Program-made: the position numbers and the translations under genes
In this document: positions 1 through 5,286 of the stretch, piece after piece
Position numbering within the stretch: the stretch's first letter is position 1
How the letters are laid out: each line of letters opens with the position of its first letter
Source of the DNA: an uncultured Lachnospiraceae bacterium
Lineage (GTDB): Bacteria > Bacillota > Clostridia > Lachnospirales > Lachnospiraceae
Length of the DNA stretch: 6,151 nucleotides
Reading direction: 5' to 3'
Assembly: GCA_910579425.1 (NCBI GenBank)
Contig: CAJTVL010000153.1
Location: 1-6,151, forward strand
The notes under the pieces: model-generated
The model's input: only the letters and a program-made list of their open reading frames with translations
What the model was told of the DNA's origin: nothing
The model's database searches: none

Positions 1-456
1 TTCTCCCCCATACTCATTGCTGATATGCCAGCATTTCACATGGGGATTGCTGCCATAGCGCTCTGCAAGCTTTCCTGCCAGAGCTGCCGAATATTTCTGA
101 AAAACCGGAGAGTTGGGACATGCATTGTGCCTGTGCCCGAACTTGTGATGCCTTCCCTCATAATCTGTCCGCTCTACCTCCGGGTATTTCGCCGCCATCC
201 ATGCCGGAAGGGCTCCCGTTGATGTTGCCAGCACAATCTCATAATTTTCCCTGCTGAGCATGTCAACCATATCATCCAGCTCTGAAAAGTCGTACCGATC
301 CTCCGCCGGCTGGATTTTGGCCCATGAAAATACATTGATTGTGGCACTGTTGATGCGGGCGTCCCGAAACATCCTCATATCTTCATCCCAGATTTCTCTG
401 GGCCACTGATTCGGATTATAGTCCCCTCCATACAAAATCCCGTTAAATGTCTTCAT
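1..456 (-). CDS. GH42 family beta-galactosidase, N-terminal part (cut by left window edge)
   Basis: The 152 visible codons encode the start of a glycoside hydrolase family 42 enzyme, which removes terminal beta-galactose from oligosaccharides by a retaining mechanism. No signal peptide is seen, so it probably acts in the cytoplasm. The N-terminus, MKTFNGILYGGDYNPNQWPR, is the typical GH42 opening of the TIM barrel. FSWAKIQP (residues 43-50) follows, then NACPNSPVF (111-119), whose Cys113 matches the position of a structural zinc cysteine in some GH42 enzymes. WHISNEYGG (143-151) carries the Asn147-Glu148 pair, with Glu148 the expected acid/base. The nucleophile glutamate and the trimerisation domain would lie beyond the window; family members are about 650-700 residues, so under a quarter is visible. 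The start at 456 is chosen because GAGGTGG lies just upstream; an in-frame ATG at 468 overlaps that site and has no good site of its own. The gene has its own promoter. Family assignment is firm; the true substrate is not known. Confidence 0.93.
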   Translation of the reverse strand, partial: MKTFNGILYGGDYNPNQWPREIWDEDMRMFRDARINSATINVFSWAKIQPAEDRYDFSELDDMVDMLSRENYEIVLATSTGALPAWMAAKYPEVERTDYEGRHHKFGHRHNACPNSPVFQKYSAALAGKLAERYGSNPHVKCWHISNEYGGE

Positions 457-472
457 CTTCCACCTCATTTCC

Positions 473-488
473 GCGCGCTGTCACGCGC
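473..488 (-). other. Small GC hairpin in the GH42 leader
   Basis: On the minus strand GCGCG and CGCGC pair around a TGACAG loop, a 5-bp stem ending a few bases before the ribosome-binding site of the GH42 gene. There is no T-run after it, so it is not a terminator. It might influence translation or mRNA stability. A stronger hairpin with a TGAC loop lies in the regulator leader at 4084-4103. Confidence 0.4.
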
Positions 489-490
489 TT

Positions 491-501
491 TTTACAGGAA
501 A
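491..501 (-). promoter_or_regulatory. TTTCCTGTAAA word, shared with the regulator promoter
   Basis: Reading the minus strand, TTTCCTGTAAA lies in the GH42 leader about 35 nt before the start codon. The identical 11 bases occur in gene direction at 4062-4072, over the -10 region of the divergent regulator gene. In both places GAGT lies just upstream (spacing differs by one base). It could be a regulator contact site or a weak second promoter -10 (TGTAAA); no convincing -35 precedes it here. Confidence 0.4.
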
Positions 502-526
502 TCACTCAAAGTTTTTCAGCGTATTT

Positions 527-536
527 CCCGTTTACT
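527..536. promoter_or_regulatory. CCCGTTTACT word, candidate operator half
   Basis: The plus-strand word CCCGTTTACT is repeated exactly at 4042-4051, over the -35 of the regulator gene. Its GTTTAC core fits the GT-N2-AC pattern that many GntR-type winged-helix proteins bind. Here it lies about 40 bases downstream of the GH42 transcription start expected from the promoter at 577-606, a place where a bound repressor could block elongation. Binding is inferred, not shown. Confidence 0.4.
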
Positions 537-549
537 CCTGTTCTAACCT

Positions 550-567
550 GCAGCCCCCTTTGGCTGC
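550..567 (-). other. Leader hairpin at the 5' end of the GH42 transcript
   Basis: GCAGCC and GGCTGC form a perfect 6-bp stem around a 6-base loop. With transcription starting near 570, this hairpin would sit within the first bases of the GH42 mRNA, where such stems commonly protect transcripts from 5' end decay. There is no following T-run, so termination is unlikely. Confidence 0.45.
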
Positions 568-576
568 TTTCCTCCT

Positions 577-606
577 ATTATACTCTATCCGCAATGGAGA
601 GTCCAA
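577..606 (-). promoter_or_regulatory. Promoter of the GH42 gene
   Basis: On the minus strand TTGGAC (606-601) and a perfect TATAAT (582-577) are separated by 18 bp, a good match to a housekeeping sigma-A promoter. Transcription would start near 570 and give a leader of about 115 nt before the ATG at 456. It lies downstream of the terminator at 656-685, so the GH42 gene is probably a separate transcription unit from the mannosidase gene. Confidence 0.8.
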
Positions 607-655
607 CAGAGTTTTAAAAAGCTACGGATATGACTTTGCCTGTCATCCTTATTTA

Positions 656-685
656 ATAAGAGGGAGCCTTTGGGCTCCCTCTTAT
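656..685 (-). terminator. Intrinsic terminator of the GH38 gene
   Basis: A perfect 13-bp stem (656-668 with 673-685) closes a 4-base loop; the core is GGGAGCC/GGCTCCC. On the minus strand it lies 43 nt after the mannosidase stop codon. The U-rich tail is modest (CTCTTATTAAAT, partly inside the stem), so read-through into GH42 cannot be excluded. The plus-strand side is also T-rich (CTCTTATTTTAC), so it may act in both directions. Confidence 0.75.
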
Positions 686-728
686 CTCTTATTTTACATA
701 AGAAAAGTTGACAAGACGTGTTGTCCGC

Positions 729-3700
729 CTATCTCTTCATCCGAACCGTCTTAACCTCAAAGGCTCCAAACGCCAGCGTCATCTCTCCGTTCTCCACAGG
801 AATTTCTTCCCTCACATTTTCCAGCATGTCGCACAGGTAGGCCCTGCTGCCCAGCGCACACCTCACCTTAGCGGTAACTGCCGCCTTTTTGGACTCATAC
901 AGGCGCAGGATCACATCGCCGCTACCATCCTCGGCAGGCTTCATGGTATCCAGGATCACATTGGCCTGATCAATCCCAGCCGCGCTGAAAGTCTCCAGGG
1001 CCCCTGCGTAAATCTCAGGCTTCACATTCAGCTCATAGCCCTGCCTTACCACATCGCTGTCCGCAAAGCTGCCCTCCCAGGCGGTAAATCCATAGGTAAA
1101 ATGATGTACCCGGTTGTCCGCCTGCATTTCCGGACATGCGCTCGCACGCAGCAGACTGAGTTCCAGCGCATTCCCATTCATGCTGATGCCGTACTTACTG
1201 TCATTGAGCACTGCCGCTCCATGTACCCCGTCGCAAAAAGCGCTGTAATGATGGTTGCACACTTCAAACCGGTCTTTGTCATAGGGCCTGGAACGGTGGG
1301 CTGGACGCTCCATATAACCAAACTGGATTTCGTTAATGCCGTTTTCGGCGTAAACATTCACCGGGAAACAGGCTTTGAGCAGGCGGTGCAGCTCTTTCCA
1401 GTCGATCTGCGTATCAAAGTTCAGTCTTGTGCCCTCCGCCTCCAGGCGGATGTACTGCACGAGAGAAGAATTACCGATCCGGCCGCTCACCTTCAGCACG
1501 CCCTCTAAGCCCTCCGAAACCACTTCCACCTTCGCTTCCCTCAGCGCTTCTATCTCCTGATGGATATAATTGGAGTCAATATCCCAGGCGTCAAACAATC
1601 GGGGCACATCCTTATACAACCGGAAACGGTTCATAGGCTCTGCGGCAAACTCTCTGCCTGAGCTTTTGAGCACAAAAGAGACTACCTCGCCCCGGTCATT
1701 TACCACTGCCTTCACCCGGTTATTTTCCATCACAAAGCTTTCCCCTTGCTTCCTTACCGTTACCTGCTCCGCGCTTACAGGGGCAGATTTTCCGGCTTCC
1801 GCAAGGACAACTCCGGCTTCTCCGCAGGCGTTTCCGGCTTCCGCCGGAATGAGGGAAACCCCTCCGCAGGAAGGAATCGTTACCAGCGCCTTCACCGCAT
1901 AGCCGCCGGGATTCCCGGCGCTTTCCCCTTCCTCCGCACTCTGCACCGGCACAGGCAGCCCTTCCAGAGTCCTGGCCCCGCCGCTAAACCGCTCCGGCAG
2001 CTCCACCAAAGCCGTTCTCTCAAAACTCAGAGAATTAAATACCGTCACCGCCTGCTCATTGGAAAGGTCGGTGAGGACGGCAAAGGCCTTTTCCTTCATT
2101 TCAGCCGCGCCCTTCCGGATTTCTTTATGGGCTTTCTCCGCCTCCACATAGACACGGGCAATGCTGGAGCCGGGAAGAATGTCGTGGAACTGATGCAAAA
2201 GCACCTCCTTCCAGAGAGCGTCCGCCCTGGAAAGCTGATACTTCATCCCCTTATTCATAGCCAGGCAGCTCCACATTTCCATTTCCCTCATAGCCAGCTC
2301 ACTGAGACGGTTGTTCTGCTTAATCATAGCCTGAGAGGTATAAGTCCCTCTGTGGGCGCTGAAATACAACTCTCCCACATAAGTGTTCACCGGGCCGCCC
2401 TGCTGCTCCATATCATGGAAGAATTCCGCGGGGCCTGCCATCTTCACCTTGACGCTGCCCTCCAAATCCTCCTGGCGCTTTGCGTATTCCACATAATCCC
2501 TTGCCGGGCCGCCGCCTCCGTCTCCGTAGCCATAGGGCATCAGGAATGCATCCAGATCCTGAAGCTGGGTGCGCTCCTTCCAAATCCGGTTTGCCTCTAT
2601 GGGGTCTGTGCGGTAGGTGTAGCTGGTGGGAAGGAAGGATACGATCTGAGAGCCGTCCATCCCCTGCCAGGTAAAGTAATGATAAGGGAACTGCTCCCCT
2701 TCATTGTAAGACCAGAAAATCTTCTGGGTCACCAGATACTTTACGCCGCAGCCCTTTAAGATCTGAGGCAGGGCTGCCGTGTACCCGAAGGTGTCGGGAA
2801 GCCACAAAATCTCGCTGTCTACGCCAAATTCTTCCTTATAATAACGCTTTCCGTGGACAAGCTGCCTGATCAAAGCCTCCCCGCTTGCCATATTGGTGTC
2901 AGGCTCCACCCACATAGCGCCGTCTGCAATCCACTGTCCGCCCTTTATTGCCTCCTTAATCCTGGCAAAAAGCTCAGGGTAATATTTTTTGCACATTTCA
3001 TAAGAAGCCGGCTGGCTCTGGATAAACTTATATTCCGGGTATTCCTCAATCAGCCGAAGCTGGGCAGCAAAGGTTCTCTCCGTCTTGCGATAGGTCTCAG
3101 CCATGGGCCAGAGCCAGGCAAGATCCAGATGGGCATTTCCCACCGCATAAAAAACAGGGGCTGTGGAACCGTTCTTTGCCTCCATCACCGGGCGCAGCGC
3201 CTCTCTGGCCTCCTTGTAGGACGCAATCCGCCCCTCTCTTGGCTGCTCGAAGTCCGCAATCAGGGTAAACTGCTGCAGCGCCTTTGCAATCCTGGCAGCC
3301 CGAAGAGAGTTTTCCTCCAAAGTGGTGAGAAGCATACTCAGGGTTGACACATCCATGTAGAGCTGATAAGCCTCCTCATTCCAGATGCCGTAGGTGCATT
3401 TTCCCAGAACCCTTCTCTTTCCTTCCTCCGCCCCATCCCTGTAAGCGCCGGGCAGAACCGGCCCTGTAGCACAGCCTCCGGTGGGGGCTTCCGGTATAAA
3501 ATGTCCCGCATAGGTTTCCATCAAAAGGTCAAAGTGTTCCCCCTTCTTTCCGCAGGCGCTCAGTACATTATCCTCCATAAAGTGATGGGGTTCATACACC
3601 CACGAAGCCCGGTAAGTCCCAAAGGCTTTCCCGTTCACGAACAGGGCGGACTCCCCGTCCGGCTTTAAATCCATCACAATCCGCTGGCCCTGGGCCCTTT

Positions 3701-3929
3701 CAGGAAGAGTTATGGCGCCTTTAAACCAGGCGTACTCCCACTCCCTTCCCCAGGTAAAGCCGGGACCAACCGGAGCAAAATCCCCCTCCTGCGCCTCCTG
3801 GGGCGTTAAATATTCCATGGTGGTAAAAGCCTCCCATGAAATCTCCCCCAAAGGCTCATAAAAATCATCCTTCAGGGTGCGTATCCAGTGCTTCACCCTG
3901 TCCTGCCATTCCGAATGCATCAGTTTCAT
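729..3929 (-). CDS. GH38 family alpha-mannosidase, complete (1066 residues)
   Basis: This is a glycoside hydrolase family 38 retaining alpha-mannosidase, which removes alpha-linked mannose in a zinc-dependent reaction. It lacks a signal peptide, so it is probably cytoplasmic. A beta-rich N-terminal region (about 1-235) precedes the catalytic domain, which begins with AVGNAHLDLAWLWP; His267 and Asp269 are the expected zinc ligands. WLPDTFGYTAALPQ carries the expected nucleophile Asp379 (also a zinc ligand). HRGTYTSQ (about 526-533) opens the helical middle domain, and LHQFHDILPGSS supplies the last zinc ligand, His582. The C-terminal half is the beta-sandwich region of the family. Length fits the roughly 1000-1070 residues of bacterial members. 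The start at 3929 is preferred because GGAGG lies 5 bases upstream; a GTG nine codons earlier (3956) has no ribosome site. It is transcribed divergently from the regulator gene and ends in a terminator. The C-terminal half contains a small heptad repeat (693-713). Linkage specificity cannot be read from sequence. Confidence 0.96.
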   Translation of the reverse strand: MKLMHSEWQDRVKHWIRTLKDDFYEPLGEISWEAFTTMEYLTPQEAQEGDFAPVGPGFTWGREWEYAWFKGAITLPERAQGQRIVMDLKPDGESALFVNGKAFGTYRASWVYEPHHFMEDNVLSACGKKGEHFDLLMETYAGHFIPEAPTGGCATGPVLPGAYRDGAEEGKRRVLGKCTYGIWNEEAYQLYMDVSTLSMLLTTLEENSLRAARIAKALQQFTLIADFEQPREGRIASYKEAREALRPVMEAKNGSTAPVFYAVGNAHLDLAWLWPMAETYRKTERTFAAQLRLIEEYPEYKFIQSQPASYEMCKKYYPELFARIKEAIKGGQWIADGAMWVEPDTNMASGEALIRQLVHGKRYYKEEFGVDSEILWLPDTFGYTAALPQILKGCGVKYLVTQKIFWSYNEGEQFPYHYFTWQGMDGSQIVSFLPTSYTYRTDPIEANRIWKERTQLQDLDAFLMPYGYGDGGGGPARDYVEYAKRQEDLEGSVKVKMAGPAEFFHDMEQQGGPVNTYVGELYFSAHRGTYTSQAMIKQNNRLSELAMREMEMWSCLAMNKGMKYQLSRADALWKEVLLHQFHDILPGSSIARVYVEAEKAHKEIRKGAAEMKEKAFAVLTDLSNEQAVTVFNSLSFERTALVELPERFSGGARTLEGLPVPVQSAEEGESAGNPGGYAVKALVTIPSCGGVSLIPAEAGNACGEAGVVLAEAGKSAPVSAEQVTVRKQGESFVMENNRVKAVVNDRGEVVSFVLKSSGREFAAEPMNRFRLYKDVPRLFDAWDIDSNYIHQEIEALREAKVEVVSEGLEGVLKVSGRIGNSSLVQYIRLEAEGTRLNFDTQIDWKELHRLLKACFPVNVYAENGINEIQFGYMERPAHRSRPYDKDRFEVCNHHYSAFCDGVHGAAVLNDSKYGISMNGNALELSLLRASACPEMQADNRVHHFTYGFTAWEGSFADSDVVRQGYELNVKPEIYAGALETFSAAGIDQANVILDTMKPAEDGSGDVILRLYESKKAAVTAKVRCALGSRAYLCDMLENVREEIPVENGEMTLAFGAFEVKTVRMKR
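1791..1853 (-). repeat. Three 21-bp tandem units inside the GH38 gene
   Basis: In coding direction three consecutive 21-bp units each end in GAAGCCGGA (plus-strand TCCGGCTTC at 1791, 1812 and 1833). They encode LIPAEAG, NACGEAG and VVLAEAG, residues 693-713, in the beta region after the middle domain. The frame is kept, so the protein stays intact; this looks like a local in-frame duplication in a surface loop or linker that has since diverged. Confidence 0.6.
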
Positions 3930-3982
3930 CTTTTCCTCCGTTTCCGCGCTATGCACTTATCAGTTTGTGCTGTTATAATTTC

Positions 3983-4010
3983 ATTATAAAAACGCAAAAG
4001 GAAAAGTCAA
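3983..4010 (-). promoter_or_regulatory. Promoter of the GH38 gene
   Basis: On the minus strand TTGACT (4010-4005) and a perfect TATAAT (3988-3983) are separated by 16 bp. Transcription would start near 3976, giving a leader of about 47 nt to the ATG at 3929. The 18-bp palindrome at 4016-4033 begins six bases upstream of the -35. Confidence 0.82.
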
Positions 4011-4015
4011 CATAG

Positions 4016-4033
4016 CAACTTCATATCAAGTTG
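4016..4033. promoter_or_regulatory. 18-bp palindrome between the divergent promoters (candidate operator)
   Basis: CAACTTCATATCAAGTTG is a palindrome with 16 of 18 positions matching. Further CAAC words flank it at 4008-4011 and 4039-4042. It lies just upstream of the mannosidase -35 and about 12 bp upstream of the regulator -35, a central position typical of a site for a dimeric regulator serving two divergent genes. The neighbouring GntR-type protein is the obvious candidate to bind, but this is inferred. Confidence 0.55.
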
Positions 4034-4041
4034 AAGGACAA

Positions 4042-4051
4042 CCCGTTTACT
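4042..4051. promoter_or_regulatory. CCCGTTTACT word over the regulator -35
   Basis: This is the second copy of the 10-base word found at 527-536 in the GH42 control region. It covers the proposed -35 (TTTACT) of the regulator gene and contributes the left arm of the inverted repeat at 4045-4078. Confidence 0.42.
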
Positions 4052-4074
4052 TTTTCGAGTTTTTCCTGTAAAGT
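4046..4074 (+). promoter_or_regulatory. Probable promoter of the regulator gene
   Basis: TTTACT (4046-4051) and TAAAGT (4069-4074) are spaced by 17 bp, a moderate sigma-A match. Transcription would start near 4081, about 52 nt before the ATG at 4133. The weaker match to consensus than the two enzyme promoters fits a gene needing low expression. Confidence 0.55.
4062..4072 (+). promoter_or_regulatory. TTTCCTGTAAA word at the regulator -10 region
   Basis: This exact 11-base word also occurs in gene orientation in the GH42 leader at 501-491. Here it overlaps the -10 and the inner edge of the right arm of the inverted repeat at 4045-4078. Confidence 0.4.
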
Positions 4075-4083
4075 AAACTTACA

Positions 4084-4103
4084 TGCGCCGCTGACGCGGC
4101 GCA
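4084..4103 (+). other. GC-rich hairpin in the regulator leader
   Basis: TGCGCCGC and GCGGCGCA form a perfect 8-bp stem around a TGAC loop. It would lie near the very 5' end of the regulator mRNA, 13 bases before the AAAGGAG ribosome site. No T-run follows, so it is not a terminator. It may stabilise the mRNA; the DNA palindrome could also be a protein site. Confidence 0.5.
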
Positions 4104-4132
4104 CCACCACGGCATGAAAGGAGCAAGCCCAA

Positions 4133-5266
4133 ATGTCAGGCAACAATACACGTCCTATGTATGAACTGATTCAAAACGACATTATTTCAAAAATTCAGTC
4201 CGGCGCTTATGCGGAGGGCGAGAGGGTTCCCAGCGAGCAGGAGCTGATCCATACCTGGAAGGTCAGCCGTACCACGGCTGCCAAAGCGCTTACGGAGCTT
4301 TCTTTAAACGGCTATATCCACCGCATTCAGGGAAAAGGTTCTTTCGTCAACCCGTTAGGGAGCCATCTTTCTCCGCGAAAATACTTGAACCTTCCGGCAG
4401 TCAATGAGGGAGCCCCGAAATTTCCCCGCAAAGTAGGCGTCATCATTCCCAACTATTACGACTATCACTCCGGCAACATCATCCGCGGCATTATGGACAC
4501 CCTCTCCTTTCCCTCCTATTTTGTCACCATTACCCACGGTTGCAACAGACAGGAGGAAGAGCATGCCCTGAATTACTTTTGGGAAAGCGGATATTACGGC
4601 ATCCTGCTTTTCCCGGTTGATTTTGAATTTTACAGCGACATCATTTTACAGATGACCCTGAACAAATATCCGCTGGTTCTTATGGACCGCGTCTTTCCCG
4701 GTATCCATTGCATGTCTGTCACCTGCGACAATCACAAATGCTGTGAGCTGGGTATCTCGCACCTGATCGCTCTGGGGCACAAAAAGATTGCTTTTATCGC
4801 TTACACCTCCTGCCGGGAGCAGGTGACACGCCTGCGCATGGACAGTTACCTGACGATCATGGCCTACCATGGACTTCCCGCAATCCCCTTTGAGAATTTT
4901 TTCCTGTCGGATCTGGCTGCCTCCATGCAGGAAAATTTTTTGCGGCAGGTCAGGCAAAAAGCCATCACTGCCGCAATCGCCTCCAATTCCAATGCCGCCT
5001 TAGAGCTCTACCGGCTCTGCGCCCGGGACGGCATCCGAATCCCCGAGGATCTTTCTGTTTTATGTTTTGACCACCCTAACTTTTTCAGATCGCCCTCCGG
5101 TAACTTTTTTACTTACCTGGAACAAAATTCTTTCGATATGGGAAGAGAAGCGGCGCTGCTTCTGCATCAGGTTCTCTCCGGGGAGAAAAATCCTGACCGG
5201 GAGCAAGTTGTCCTACAGCCCGGATTAATGGTAAACGAGTCTACAAGAGCGTTGGAAGAGGAATGA
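4133..5266 (+). CDS. GntR-type winged helix fused to LacI-like sugar-sensing domain, transcriptional regulator
   Basis: This 377-residue cytoplasmic DNA-binding protein has the mixed architecture known from Bacillus AraR: a GntR winged helix-turn-helix (about residues 7-74) joined to a LacI/ribose-binding-protein-like effector domain (about 99-372). The winged helix shows RVPSEQEL (31-38), the recognition-helix region VSRTTAAKALTEL (44-56) and the wing IQGKGSFV (65-72). The effector domain shows VGVIIPNYY (101-109), LVLMDR (181-186), VTCDN (196-200), HLIALGHKKIAFI (210-222) and IPEDLSVLCFDHP (303-315), all usual LacI-family landmarks. AAAGGAG lies 9 bases before the ATG, supporting this start. 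It is divergent from the mannosidase gene, so it most likely represses that gene and itself until a sugar binds. The ligand cannot be told from sequence; mannose- or galactose-containing products are plausible. It should not be named araR, since no arabinose genes are present. Confidence 0.92.
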   Translation: MSGNNTRPMYELIQNDIISKIQSGAYAEGERVPSEQELIHTWKVSRTTAAKALTELSLNGYIHRIQGKGSFVNPLGSHLSPRKYLNLPAVNEGAPKFPRKVGVIIPNYYDYHSGNIIRGIMDTLSFPSYFVTITHGCNRQEEEHALNYFWESGYYGILLFPVDFEFYSDIILQMTLNKYPLVLMDRVFPGIHCMSVTCDNHKCCELGISHLIALGHKKIAFIAYTSCREQVTRLRMDSYLTIMAYHGLPAIPFENFFLSDLAASMQENFLRQVRQKAITAAIASNSNAALELYRLCARDGIRIPEDLSVLCFDHPNFFRSPSGNFFTYLEQNSFDMGREAALLLHQVLSGEKNPDREQVVLQPGLMVNESTRALEEE

Positions 5267-5286
5267 GGGACGGCCAGTGTCCGCCT
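5267..5286. other. 20-bp gap between convergent genes
   Basis: The regulator gene and the heparinase-like gene converge here. Only a 4-bp inverted pair (GGAC/GTCC) is present and there is no T-run in either direction, so no intrinsic terminator is visible. Termination probably occurs inside the opposing genes or by another mechanism. Confidence 0.6.

Larger units (their letters stand above)
4045..4078. promoter_or_regulatory. 9-bp inverted repeat over the regulator promoter (candidate autoregulatory operator)
   Basis: GTTTACTTT (4045-4053) and AAAGTAAAC (4070-4078) are perfect inverted copies separated by 16 bp, so arm centres lie 25 bp apart. Each arm has a GT-N2-AC core (GTTTAC, GTAAAC), the general pattern of GntR-type sites. 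The right arm is itself part of a smaller palindrome, AAGTAAACTT. One arm covers the -35 and the other the -10 of the regulator promoter, so binding would shut that promoter off. Confidence 0.55.

Noticed and set aside
479..496. Possible catabolite-response (cre) site, TGTAAAAAGCGCGTGACA on the minus strand
   Set aside because: The TG...CA ends and central CG look suggestive, but the half-site spacing is 18 instead of the usual 14 bases and the central symmetry is poor.
560..754. 64-codon plus-strand frame between the GH42 and GH38 genes
   Set aside because: It runs through the terminator stem and promoter, has no ribosome site and resembles no known small protein.
708..1508. 266-codon plus-strand open frame
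   Set aside because: It is wholly antisense to the GH38 gene apart from its first bases, has no recognisable family and no ribosome site; it is a shadow of the GC-rich coding strand.
1746..2759. 337-codon plus-strand open frame
   Set aside because: Antisense to the conserved GH38 catalytic region; the translation is rich in His, Arg, Leu and Pro without domain motifs, as expected for a reverse-strand shadow.
2853..3347. 164-codon plus-strand open frame
   Set aside because: Antisense to the GH38 catalytic domain, with no start context or recognisable motif.
3930..3956. GTG at 3956 as an upstream start of the GH38 gene
   Set aside because: It has no ribosome site, while the ATG at 3929 has GGAGG at ideal spacing, and the extra nine residues would overlap that site.
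5268..5282. GGAC/GTCC pair between the convergent genes as a terminator
   Set aside because: A 4-bp stem with a 7-base loop and no T-run is too weak.
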